Assembly: GCA_020161135.1 (NCBI GenBank)
Contig: JAIUOB010000005.1
Span: 248,001-312,000, forward strand
DNA from: Gemmatimonadota bacterium
GTDB lineage: Bacteria; Gemmatimonadota; Gemmatimonadetes; Gemmatimonadales; Gemmatimonadaceae
Length of the DNA: 64,000 nt
Direction: 5' to 3'
Shown here: in pieces, positions 17,115 through 25,086 of the stretch
How positions within the stretch are numbered: the stretch's first letter is position 1
Layout of the letters: each line of letters starts with the position of its first letter
The notes under the pieces: generated by a model
Seen by the model: only the letters and a program-made list of their open reading frames with translations
The model's database searches: none
Told to the model about the DNA's origin: nothing
Position numbers and translations under genes: made by a program

Positions 17115-18145
17115 TGCCGCTCGGGGTGGCAGACGGGGTGCTGGGCGTGCCGGAGGTGCGGCGTGACGCGATCCACGCGTGGGCCGCGGCGTTGCACCCC
17201 GGCATGACGGTGGCCCTCTCCACCCACATCAATGCCGACGGCGACGGGTGTGGCTCGGAAGCCGCCCTGGCCCGTCTGCTGGCCCAGCGTGGGATTCACT
17301 GCCGGATCGTGAATCCCACGCCGTGGCCGGCCATGTTTGCCTTCCTGCTGGGAGACGATGTCGAGGACGCGACCGCCCGTGGGGCCGCCGCGCTGGATGA
17401 CATCGACGCCCTGGTGGTGCTGGACATCAATGACGTGCGGCGGTTGGGTCACCTGGCCGACCGCGTGCGGGCGCTGCGCGTGCCCATTTCAGTGGTGGAC
17501 CACCACGTCGCCGGCGACGAGCCGATCGGCGCGCTGGCGATTGCCGACATTGCCGCCTGTGCGACCGGTGAGCTGGTGTACGACATCGCGAGCACGCTCG
17601 ACCTCGAGATCACGCCGGCCGTGGCGCAGGCGCTGTATGCCGCCATCCTCACCGACACCGGGAGCTTCCGGTACGCCAACACCTCACCGCGGGCCCATGC
17701 GATCGCGGCGCAGCTCCTCCATGTCGGCGTCGATCCCGAAGAGATGTACCGGCGCATCTATGCGCAGGTGAGCATGGGCCGGCTGCAGTTGCTGCGTGAA
17801 GCGTTGTCGACGCTGCAGGTGGAGCCGGAGACCGGATTGGCGTGGATCGCCGTGCAGGCTGACGCGCTCGAGCGGTTCGCGGTGACGAGTGAAGATCTCG
17901 ACGGCATCGTGGAGCATCCGCGGTCGATCGTGGGCACCAAGCTGGCGCTGTTCTTCCGCGAGCTGCCGCACGGCAAGGTGAAGGTGAGCTTCCGCAGCAC
18001 CGGCGACGTGGACGTGCAGCAGCTGGCGCGGCGCTACGGTGGCGGCGGCCACGCGAAGGCGAGCGGCGCGCTGCTCACCGGAACGCTGGCGGAGGTGGAG
18101 CAGCAGGTGGTGGCCGACGCGCGGGCGTACGTGCGGGCGGGTTAG
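17114..18145 (+). CDS. DHH/DHHA1 phosphoesterase, NrnA-like (oligoribonuclease/pAp phosphatase)
   Basis: 343 aa from the ATG that overlaps the permease stop. Motifs run in order: HINADGDGCGSE (first metal site), VLDINDVRRLG, VVDHHVA with the DHH triad at residues 129-131, TDTGSFRYANT, and the DHHA1 signature GGGGHAKASG near the C-terminus. NrnA proteins degrade 2-5 nt RNAs and dephosphorylate pAp; related enzymes hydrolyse cyclic dinucleotide products. The last 71 bases overlap antisense with the open frame of the convergent beta-propeller gene. Confidence 0.88.
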   Translation: MPLGVADGVLGVPEVRRDAIHAWAAALHPGMTVALSTHINADGDGCGSEAALARLLAQRGIHCRIVNPTPWPAMFAFLLGDDVEDATARGAAALDDIDALVVLDINDVRRLGHLADRVRALRVPISVVDHHVAGDEPIGALAIADIAACATGELVYDIASTLDLEITPAVAQALYAAILTDTGSFRYANTSPRAHAIAAQLLHVGVDPEEMYRRIYAQVSMGRLQLLREALSTLQVEPETGLAWIAVQADALERFAVTSEDLDGIVEHPRSIVGTKLALFFRELPHGKVKVSFRSTGDVDVQQLARRYGGGGHAKASGALLTGTLAEVEQQVVADARAYVRAG

Positions 18146-19256
18146 GCTTGCCGCTCTGAGTGGCCGCGCGTGCCGTTGGTATTGCCGACGAGCGACGGTA
18201 TCGCGCGGGATAGCGGCGCCGCAGCTCTGTGAGCACTCGAGACGAGTCGGAAGCGGCGACGAATGCGATGAGCCTCGGCGTGGCGGTCCCGTCGGTCAGT
18301 CCGTACATGCGGCCATGTGAGTAGACGATTCTGTCCTCATTGGGGGCTGACCACGTTTCGAGATATCGTCCGGAACGATCGTACAGATCGACGAGCTGTC
18401 CGGAGTGCTTGCCGCCGACGCGCACGAAGGTGGTATCGCCGGACACATAGCTCTGCCACGTGGCGTTCTCGCCCGATTCCAGGTATGTGCCAACGGCCCC
18501 GTTAGCGAGTTTGCGGCGCACGAATGTCGGTTGTGCGAGATGCTCGACGAAGGGAAACGTGTCGATTTGGCCGCTCTCGCGGACGAATGCCAGGCCAAAG
18601 CCGAAGGTCGTCACGAGTGCGCAATCGCGATGGTCTTCGCCGCGCCTGAACGACATTGACGTGAGGAATGTGTTGTCCCCGTCTGCGACCGGCCATGGGA
18701 ACGGCCACTGTCGGAGCTCGCGCCCCGCGCTGTCAATCTCGACCACCGACGTCGACGTCGAGACGACATGGAGGAGCAGTGTTCCACGACGCGTGAAGCA
18801 GAGCGAGCGCGCACTCGACATCCAGGGGTTGGTGATCGTCCGCGTCAGCTTGCCCCGGATGGAGAACACGCTGACTCGCCCGTTGTCGGGGTCGAGAACG
18901 CCGATCTCACCGCTCGGTGACAGGTTCAGGTCGACCGGCCGTAGCAACTCGCCCGGCCCACGTCCCTTCGATCCCACGGACCAGAGCCGTCCGCCGTCAG
19001 CGTGAAACGCATGTAGTTGCAGTCCACCCGCGTCCAAAACGTAGACGGCCTCACGAGTGGCGAGGTGCTCGCGGGCAGAGGCAATCGTTGTGTCGTTGTC
19101 ATCGCCGCCGGCGCGCCATAGTGGAACCCAGCGCTTCGAGATGAGCCGTCTCTCGGTGGGGCGCGCTGGTGCCGCCGCGCCCTGCGCCATGCCCGTGTCG
19201 ACGCCGGCGGTCAAGTAGAGAGTGGCGGTCGTCAGTATCAACAGTGGAGTACGCAT
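18075..19256 (-). CDS. Exported six-bladed beta-propeller protein
   Basis: 393 aa. The N-terminus is a signal peptide (LLILTTATLYLTAG...GMAQ). The body shows propeller-type repeats: VYVLDAGGLQLHAFHADGG, the GSKGRGPGELLRP motif typical of the Bacteroidota-style 6-bladed beta-propeller family, and EIGVLDPDNGRVSVFS. Later blades are degenerate (LVDLYDRSGRYLETW). The first 18 codons include ATA and four other A/T-ending codons, unusual for this region. The C-terminal 35 residues are Pro/Arg/Ala-rich and encoded by the antisense of the DHH gene, so the original stop may have been lost. It follows the redoxin-like gene by 11 bases and is the last gene of a three-gene exported cassette. Ligand and role are unknown. 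Confidence 0.72.
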   Translation of the reverse strand: MRTPLLILTTATLYLTAGVDTGMAQGAAAPARPTERRLISKRWVPLWRAGGDDNDTTIASAREHLATREAVYVLDAGGLQLHAFHADGGRLWSVGSKGRGPGELLRPVDLNLSPSGEIGVLDPDNGRVSVFSIRGKLTRTITNPWMSSARSLCFTRRGTLLLHVVSTSTSVVEIDSAGRELRQWPFPWPVADGDNTFLTSMSFRRGEDHRDCALVTTFGFGLAFVRESGQIDTFPFVEHLAQPTFVRRKLANGAVGTYLESGENATWQSYVSGDTTFVRVGGKHSGQLVDLYDRSGRYLETWSAPNEDRIVYSHGRMYGLTDGTATPRLIAFVAASDSSRVLTELRRRYPARYRRSSAIPTARAATQSGKPNPPARTPARRPPPAAPPPPAFR

Positions 19257-19267
19257 CGCAGCTGCCT

Positions 19268-19867
19268 TCAGCGGGTGGGATCCCGCGTAGTGAGGTGAAC
19301 GATCGCGCGAGCGACCGCGACTCGAGTGACAGGATCGCTCTCGACCTGCGTGCCGAAGCGAAGTCGGTCCTGATCGTCGAAGAGGAGCAGGATCGGCGTT
19401 TCGTGATGACCCATCGCGTGGAGAAGTGCGCGCTCATGGCTGCCGAGCAGTCGCATCGGCGAGCCGGCCACACCCTGGGGCAGGATTCGTCGCAGTCCCA
19501 CGGTATCGGACGGGCTTCCCTGGACGATCAGTTCAGGCGAGCCAACGACCGCGGCGACGCTGCGGCGGCGAAGCACGTTGGCGAAGTGGAGATTGCCGAT
19601 GCAGTCATTCGGCGAGGCGACGATGACTGCGCGCATGCCACGATCTCCCGGGAGGAGCGATTGCCCTCGCGCGCGCGCCGCGGTGTCCTGTGCGGCGAAT
19701 GGCCGTGTCTGTCCGTGCGATGCGCCGTACTCGTCCGTCGGCTTGTGCGGACGCGCTGCGTCAACCCAGACGAGGCCGGCGAGGAGCACCAGGGCGATCG
19801 CGGCCGTGAGTCGCCGCCGCGACTGTCGGGGCGTCTGATCGACGCCCCGACGATACCCGTTCAGCAT
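19268..19867 (-). CDS. Membrane-anchored, possibly redoxin-like protein
   Basis: 199 aa. A basic N-terminus is followed by one transmembrane helix (TAAIALVLLAGLVWVDA), leaving an extracytoplasmic domain of about 165 residues. That domain has a strand-then-Cys pattern (RAVIVASPNDCIGNLHFANVL) and a later ETPILLLFDDQDRLRF that looks like the cis-Pro strand of thioredoxin-like folds. Only one Cys is in the usual CxxC place (CIGN), so if it is a redoxin it is single-Cys or degenerate. The fold call is inference from spacing. It overlaps the stop of the upstream Cys-rich gene by 7 bases and precedes the propeller gene by 11 bases. Confidence 0.6.
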   Translation of the reverse strand: MLNGYRRGVDQTPRQSRRRLTAAIALVLLAGLVWVDAARPHKPTDEYGASHGQTRPFAAQDTAARARGQSLLPGDRGMRAVIVASPNDCIGNLHFANVLRRRSVAAVVGSPELIVQGSPSDTVGLRRILPQGVAGSPMRLLGSHERALLHAMGHHETPILLLFDDQDRLRFGTQVESDPVTRVAVARAIVHLTTRDPTR

Positions 19868-20259
19868 TCGCCATCCAGGTACTCGAGTTCCTGATCTTCA
19901 TCGCGACCGCCGGTCGCCGTCGCGTCTGCCGGCGTGCGCGGATACTTGATGCAGGCTCCGGCGGCGCCGCCGCGGTAGTAGTCCTTGTAGACCTTGCGCT
20001 CGCCGTGGTAGGTGCACTTGGTGAACGAAATGCTGATCCCGATGGTCGACGCGGGATCCTTCGTCACGCTGATCTCGAACTCGCAGGTCTTGTTCGTCGG
20101 CTCGGTACCGCACTCGTTCACCATGCCGGAGCCGCAGAACGTGCTGACGAGTTCCTGGCTGGACGACTGCGCGACGGCGGGAGCCGCGTGAAGCGCGAGC
20201 CCGACAGCGAGAGCGCCGCAGACGGCCGCTGCGAGTCGGGAGAAGGGAGTGCTGTGCAT
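19861..20259 (-). CDS. Small exported cysteine-rich protein
   Basis: 132 aa from ATG 20259, which has GGAGGA upstream; open sequence before it lacks a signal. The signal peptide is typical (LAAAVCGALAVGLALHAAPAVAQ, cleaved after AVA). The mature part of about 100 residues has six cysteines, TFCGSG, NECGTE, KTCEFE, TKCTYHG, GACIKY and the final GEC, enough for three disulfides; the last residue is Cys. The last 30 residues before it are acidic and flexible. No family is recognised. It leads a three-gene operon with a membrane redoxin-like protein and a beta-propeller, an order reminiscent of NVEALA/propeller/TlpA sets in Bacteroidota, though the leader motif itself is absent. Confidence 0.62.
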   Translation of the reverse strand: MHSTPFSRLAAAVCGALAVGLALHAAPAVAQSSSQELVSTFCGSGMVNECGTEPTNKTCEFEISVTKDPASTIGISISFTKCTYHGERKVYKDYYRGGAAGACIKYPRTPADATATGGRDEDQELEYLDGEC

Positions 20260-20509
20260 GGGTCCTCCAATGGGATCTATCCGTGAAATGGCCAGCGGCC
20301 TCGTGCCACCGGCCGGCCGACCGGTCGCCCGCAGGCGCCCCATCGACGCCGTCACAGTAGGCGCCCGCCGTCACCCCTGCGTCATCAGTTCGACGCCGCC
20401 ATACCCATTCCCTTGCCGCCCTCCCTTACCTTTCGGGGACGGCGCCGCTCCCGGGCGTCGCTGGCACCACGCCGCCCCGCACCGCCCGCTCCACCCCCCG
20501 CTTCAGCTC

Positions 20510-21670
20510 ATGGCCGCACTCATGGAGCGGATCACCGGCACCCTCGCCGGCATCCGCAATCCGCGCACCGGCGCCGACGTCATGGCCGCCGAACAGGTGC
20601 GCGATATCGCCACCACCGTCGACGGCAAGGTCCGCCTCACGCTCCTCCTCGCCCCGGACGACGACGCCACCCTCGTGCGCGACGTCCGTCAGGCCATCGA
20701 GGCACTCGACGGCGTCACCGACGTGCGGGTCGATGTCCGCGACCCCGCCCAGTCCACCCCCACGCCGGCGCGCCGAGCGCCCGCAGCACCCAACGCCAGC
20801 ATGAACCAGCCCAAGGCTCCCGCCGCCGGTGGCATGGGGCGCGCGCTCCCCGTCATGGACAGCGCCCCCGCCAAGGCCCCGCCCAAGGTGCCCGAACCCG
20901 TCGCCTACCCGCACCTCGGCCGCGTCATCGCGGTGAGTTCCGGAAAGGGCGGTGTCGGCAAGAGCACCGTCGCGGTCAACCTCGCCATCGCGCTCGCCAA
21001 GGCGGGACACCGCGTCGGCATCATGGACGCCGACATCTACGGGCCCAACCTGCCGCTCATGCTGGGCGTGGATGCGGCGCCGGCCGTGCGCGACGAGAAG
21101 ATCATCCCGCTCGAGGCCTACGGCATCAAGATCATCTCGCTCGGCTTCCTCATCGAGAAGGACCAGCCGGCGATCTGGCGCGGCCCCATCGTGATGAAGA
21201 TCATCACGCAGTTCCTGCGCGACGTGAACTGGGGGCAGCTCGACTACTTCCTGGTGGACATGCCGCCCGGCACCGGCGACGCGCAGCTCTCGCTCGTGCA
21301 GGCCACGCCCGTGCACGGCGCCGTCATCGTCACCACGCCGCAGCAGGTGGCGGTGGGCGACGCGCTGCGCGGCGTGAAGATGTTCGAGCGCACCGGTGTG
21401 CCCGTGCTCGGTATCGTCGAGAACATGTCGTGGTTCGAGAATCCCGAGACCGGCAAGCCCATCGCCGTGTTCGGCAGCGGCGGCGGTGAGCGGCTCGCGA
21501 AGGAGTGCGACTTGCCGCTGCTCGGCCAGGTGCCGCTCGATCCGCGCATCCAGGAAGGCGGCGACACCGGACGTCCCATCGTGCACGCCGAGCCGGAGTC
21601 GAAGGCGGCCAAGGCCATCGGGCAGGTGGCGCAGCGCGTGATCGAGCGGCTTGCCGCCCGTCACGGCTGA
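20510..21670 (+). CDS. Mrp/NBP35-family iron-sulfur carrier ATPase
   Basis: 386 aa from ATG 20510 (a second ATG at 20522 is possible). An N-terminal MIP18/FeS-assembly P domain of about 80 residues is followed by an Ala/Pro linker and a ParA-like ATPase with the deviant Walker A SSGKGGVGKST, DADIYGPNLP and the DMPPGTGDAQLS motif. The family carries Fe-S clusters to apo-proteins. The segment that usually contains the cluster-binding CxxC reads NMSWFENPETGKPIAVFG, so both Cys are missing here, as in the known APDTG-type variants. The MATE transporter gene starts inside its last codons. Confidence 0.9.
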   Translation: MAALMERITGTLAGIRNPRTGADVMAAEQVRDIATTVDGKVRLTLLLAPDDDATLVRDVRQAIEALDGVTDVRVDVRDPAQSTPTPARRAPAAPNASMNQPKAPAAGGMGRALPVMDSAPAKAPPKVPEPVAYPHLGRVIAVSSGKGGVGKSTVAVNLAIALAKAGHRVGIMDADIYGPNLPLMLGVDAAPAVRDEKIIPLEAYGIKIISLGFLIEKDQPAIWRGPIVMKIITQFLRDVNWGQLDYFLVDMPPGTGDAQLSLVQATPVHGAVIVTTPQQVAVGDALRGVKMFERTGVPVLGIVENMSWFENPETGKPIAVFGSGGGERLAKECDLPLLGQVPLDPRIQEGGDTGRPIVHAEPESKAAKAIGQVAQRVIERLAARHG

Positions 21671-23009
21671 GCACGACCCCAGCGCGCCACGCGGCGCACT
21701 CGTCGGCGAACCACTCTCGCTGACGATTCGCCGCGTCGCGCTTCCGGCCGTCATCGCGAACCTGCTGATGACGGCCTTTCACTCCGTCGACACCTTCTGG
21801 ATCGGCCGTTCGCTCGGCGCCGACGCGCTGGCCGCCGTCACCGGCTCGGTGTTCTGGATCTGGCTCGTCATCTCCATCGGCGAGATGGTGTCGATCGGGC
21901 TCGATGCCATCGTCGCCCGGCGACACGGCGAGCGTCGCCCCGCCGACGCAGCACGCAGCGTCAACGACGGCCTCGTGCTCGCTCTGCTGCTGGGCGGCGC
22001 GATCGCGCTGGCCACGCCCTTCGTGCTCGACGCGCTGTTGGCGGCGCTCCATACCGGCGGCGAAGTGAACCGCATCGGTCACCGCTACCTCGGCACCTAT
22101 CTCTTGGGCATGCCGCTCATCTTCGGCTTCTTCGCCGTCGATGCGGCGTTTCGCGGCAAGGGCGATACGCGCACGCCGCTCGTCATCCTCGCATGGACCA
22201 CCGTGCTCGGCCTCGTGCTCGATCCGCTGCTCATTCGCGGCGCGGGCCCCGTGCCCGCGCTTGGCGTGCAGGGCGCGGCCATCGCCACGCTCGTGCCGCG
22301 CGGACTCGCGTGCGTGGTGGGCATCGTGCTGCTGCGGCGGGAGCAGTTGCTGGTGTGGGCGCGCCCGCGCGCGGATGTGCTCTGGCGCATCGTGCGTATC
22401 GGCGCGCCGGCGGCGGCCACCGGCGTGGCGTTCAGCGCCATCTATGTGGCGCTCACGCGCATCACCACGCAGTTCGGCACGCCGGCGCTCGCCGCGCTCG
22501 GGCTTGGTTTTCGCCTCGAGAGCATCGTGTACGTGGTGAGCGTGGGCATGGGCGCGGCCACGGCCGCCATCGTGGGGCAGAGCATGGGCGCCGGCGATGT
22601 GCCGCGCGCCGCGCGCGCCGGGTGGATTGCCACGGCGCTCGTGAGCGCGCTGGGATTCGCGATGGCGGCCGCAGGCGCGGTGTGGGCCGAGCAGTTCGCG
22701 GCGATCTTCTCGAACGATGCGGCGGTGATCGCCGAAGCCGCGCGCTACCTGCGCATCGCGGCGTTCGCGCAGTGCTTCCTGGGCGCCGAGGTGGTGCTCG
22801 AGAGCGCGATGGGCGGCGCAGGGTGGACGTTCGTGCCGATGATGCTGTCGACGGGGATCACCGCGTTGCGTCTGCCGATCGGCGCATGGGCGGCGGCGCA
22901 GTGGGGCACGACCGGCCTGTGGTGGACGATCGCGCTCACCGCGGCCGCACGCGGCGTGGCGATGGCGGCGTTGTGGGGGTGGGGGCGGTGGCGGCGGATG
23001 GTGGTGTAG
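21651..23009 (+). CDS. MATE-family efflux transporter
   Basis: 452 aa. The TTG start at 21651 lies 20 bases inside the mrp gene, with GAGCGG just before it. Twelve hydrophobic helices form two similar halves; VDTFWIGRSLGADALAAVT in TM1-TM2 and GKGDTRTPLVI at the end of the first half are MATE signatures, and the second half repeats with ESIVYVVSVGMGAATAAIVGQ. The family exports drugs, organic cations or metabolites using Na+ or H+. Substrate unknown. The overlap suggests translational coupling with mrp, although no functional link is obvious. Confidence 0.9.
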   Translation: MPPVTAEHDPSAPRGALVGEPLSLTIRRVALPAVIANLLMTAFHSVDTFWIGRSLGADALAAVTGSVFWIWLVISIGEMVSIGLDAIVARRHGERRPADAARSVNDGLVLALLLGGAIALATPFVLDALLAALHTGGEVNRIGHRYLGTYLLGMPLIFGFFAVDAAFRGKGDTRTPLVILAWTTVLGLVLDPLLIRGAGPVPALGVQGAAIATLVPRGLACVVGIVLLRREQLLVWARPRADVLWRIVRIGAPAAATGVAFSAIYVALTRITTQFGTPALAALGLGFRLESIVYVVSVGMGAATAAIVGQSMGAGDVPRAARAGWIATALVSALGFAMAAAGAVWAEQFAAIFSNDAAVIAEAARYLRIAAFAQCFLGAEVVLESAMGGAGWTFVPMMLSTGITALRLPIGAWAAAQWGTTGLWWTIALTAAARGVAMAALWGWGRWRRMVV

Positions 23010-23121
23010 CGGGGCGGGTACGCTCCGCCGCCGTCGCGGGGTGCGCCCCGTCGAGACATCGTGCGGTCCGCACGCCGTAACCGTCCGTCACGCTGACGCC
23101 ATCCTCGTGATCGGGCGTGGC

Positions 23122-23127
23122 TATGCT
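23122..23127 (+). promoter_or_regulatory. TATGCT, candidate -10 ahead of the transglutaminase-like gene
   Basis: TATGCT ends 6 bases (GGGTGC) before an in-frame ATG at 23134, the same geometry as the other TAnnnT elements of this window. The 36 codons from 23134 to the preferred start at 23242 have 11 A/T-ending third positions, so this stretch may be an untranslated leader, or a leaderless start that adds an Arg-rich extension. Confidence 0.35.
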
Positions 23128-23241
23128 GGGTGCATGAAGCACCACACCTGTCAGGAAGGCCATCACTCCGCACGGCGCGCCGGTTCGCGTCTGACCGCCG
23201 CCGCATCGCGTCTTCATGACGCGATCAGGTGGAGTCGCGCG

Positions 23242-24120
23242 ATGAGCGCGCGGCTCGCGGTCGCGGTCGCGATGCTCGTCGGACGCGCAGCGCTGGTCGA
23301 CGCCCAGGGCGCCCCCGCCATCGCCCCCGCGGTGCCCATCGCCCAACTCGCGGATTCCATCGCCGGGCGCGGGACGGTCCTCGAGCGCACCACACGCCTC
23401 GTCCACTGGATCAACGACCGCTTCGACTGGTCGGCCACCGACTACCAGCAGCGTTCGCCGCGCGAGATCATCGCCCGTCGTTCGGGCAACTGCGCCGACC
23501 TCGCATCGGTGCTTCGCCTCATGCTCGACAGCCTGAGCGTGCGTTCGCGCTGGGTGCACGAGATCAACATCCAGCCGGGTACCACGCCAGCCCGACAGAA
23601 GACGGCCGACAGCCTCGTGAGTGCGCGCGGCCTCTCGTTCTCGGTGTTCGGGCTGCAGCACAACGACCACGTCTGGCTCGAGGTGTACGACGACGCCGCG
23701 GACCGCTGGTTCCCGGCTGATGCGGCCTACGGTGTGGTGGGTGAGCCGGCGTGGGCGGCCGCGCGACTTTCGCTCGAACGCCGCCCGGCGCCACGGGTGG
23801 CCGCCGTCGGACCGATCGCGGCAGACATGGTCGTGCCGTTCGTGGTCGCGGCAGGTGTGCGCAGGTCGGGGCCGTACGACATCGACCGCACGCGCCACTA
23901 CCTGGTCGATGCGTTCGATCGGATCTACGGCGGCAAGGCGTCGGCGCTGCCGTCGTGGCCGGCGTGGGTGCGCGATGTCGAGGCGCTCTCCGTGCACGCG
24001 CGCGCGGCGTTCGCCGGGCAGACGAACCTGCATGCGCATACGGCCGACATCGCGGCGTTGGCCGCCACGTATGAGCGACTGCGGCGCGAGGCCCTCGAAC
24101 GCGGACTGCGCTGGCGCTGA
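23242..24120 (+). CDS. Exported transglutaminase-like (papain-fold) protein
   Basis: 292 aa from ATG 23242, preceded by GGAG at a good distance and followed at once by a signal peptide (LAVAVAMLVGRAALVDAQG). The transglutaminase-core triad is present: Cys84 in SGNCADLA, His143 in NDHVWLEVYD and Asp160 in FPADAAYG. Bacterial members act as peptidases or amidases in the periplasm rather than crosslinking enzymes. The domain occupies residues about 50-180; the rest is helical. An in-frame ATG at 23134 would add 36 residues with atypical codon use. No partner gene is obvious next to it. Confidence 0.8.
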   Translation: MSARLAVAVAMLVGRAALVDAQGAPAIAPAVPIAQLADSIAGRGTVLERTTRLVHWINDRFDWSATDYQQRSPREIIARRSGNCADLASVLRLMLDSLSVRSRWVHEINIQPGTTPARQKTADSLVSARGLSFSVFGLQHNDHVWLEVYDDAADRWFPADAAYGVVGEPAWAAARLSLERRPAPRVAAVGPIAADMVVPFVVAAGVRRSGPYDIDRTRHYLVDAFDRIYGGKASALPSWPAWVRDVEALSVHARAAFAGQTNLHAHTADIAALAATYERLRREALERGLRWR

Positions 24121-24200
24121 AGAGGCGGCGAAGTGGCTGAGGTGCGCCGACGTGACCTCCAGCGCTGGCGTCCGCAGCGCGTCGAGGGCACGTTTCGCAC

Positions 24201-24959
24201 ATGCTGGCCCCCGCCATCACGCTCCTCACCGACTTCGGCACCGCCGACGGCTACGTGGCCGAGGTGAAGGGTGTCCTCACCGCGCTTGCGACGGGCGTGC
24301 CGCTCCTGGACCTGTCACACGATGTGCCGCCGCAGGATGTCGCCTTCGCGCGCCTCACTGTCGCGCGCTACTGGCGCCGGTTTCCCGTGGGCACGGTGCA
24401 CCTGGTGGTCGTCGACCCGGGCGTCGGCACGGCGCGCGCCGCGATCGCCGTGGAAAGCGAGGGTCGCTTCCTGGTGGGGCCTGACAACGGCGTCCTCTCT
24501 CCGGCGCTGTTCGCGCTCGACGCGCGCATTGTCGCGCTCGGGGTGGATGCGGCGGCCTCGCCCACCTTTCACGGCCGCGACGTCTTCGCGCCGGCCGCCG
24601 CGCGGCTCGCCACGGGCACGCCGCTCGACCTGCTGGGCGAGCTGCACGCTGACGCGGTGCGCCTGCGCACGCCGCAGCCGCGGCGCATGCCCGACGGCAC
24701 GCTGCACGGCGAGATCCTCACGATCGACCGCTTCGGCAATGCGATCACGAACCTTGCCGCGCGCGACGAGGGAGCGGTGCAGGTGGCCGGGCACAGTGTG
24801 CGCATCGTGCGCACCTACGGCGAAGCCGCGCCCGGCGAACTGGTGGCCCTCACGGGCTCCGGCGGCTTCGTGGAGATCGCCGTGCGGGAAGGGCACGCCG
24901 CGGCGCGGCTACGGTTGGCGAGGGGACAACCTGTGGTGTTGACTACGGCACTACGGTAG
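24201..24959 (+). CDS. SAM hydroxide adenosyltransferase (DUF62 family)
   Basis: 252 aa, the normal length of the fluorinase/chlorinase/DUF62 superfamily. Motifs are LLTDFGTADGYV at the N-terminus, DLSHDVPPQD, VVDPGVGT with the family's Asp-Pro-Gly pair, GPDNGVLSP and TIDRFGNAITN in the C-terminal barrel. Standard DUF62 proteins hydrolyse S-adenosylmethionine to adenosine and methionine using water; halogenases have a specific loop that is not evident here. The ATG at 24201 is 80 bases after the preceding stop, so the gene may have its own promoter. It ends in a repeat-rich gap. Confidence 0.9.
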   Translation: MLAPAITLLTDFGTADGYVAEVKGVLTALATGVPLLDLSHDVPPQDVAFARLTVARYWRRFPVGTVHLVVVDPGVGTARAAIAVESEGRFLVGPDNGVLSPALFALDARIVALGVDAAASPTFHGRDVFAPAAARLATGTPLDLLGELHADAVRLRTPQPRRMPDGTLHGEILTIDRFGNAITNLAARDEGAVQVAGHSVRIVRTYGEAAPGELVALTGSGGFVEIAVREGHAAARLRLARGQPVVLTTALR

Positions 24960-24980
24960 CGGGACCACGGGAGCGGAGCT

Positions 24981-25058
24981 GCGGAAGCGCGGCGCTACGG
25001 TGACCACGGAACCACGGCGCCCCCGCCGTAGCCGTTGTCTCGCGGCTGTCGCTTCCGC
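24981..25058. repeat. Nested inverted repeats between convergent genes
   Basis: GCGGAAGCG (24981-24989) pairs with CGCTTCCGC (25050-25058), and inside it GCTACGG (24994-25000) pairs with CCGTAGC (25026-25032). The loop holds the direct repeats TGACCACGGA and ACCACGG. Single-strand folding would give a branched hairpin between the SAM hydroxide adenosyltransferase stop and the stop of the minus-strand membrane protein. It may terminate both transcripts, or be a degenerated dispersed element. Confidence 0.5.
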
Positions 25059-25086
25059 CCCGACAGCTCCCGTTGTTGTGCTTCCG

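Noticed and set aside
23134..23241. Longer N-terminus of the transglutaminase-like protein
   Set aside because: 11 of 36 codons end in A/T, and the signal peptide with GGAG site is at 23242; kept only as an alternative because of TATGCT-N6-ATG.
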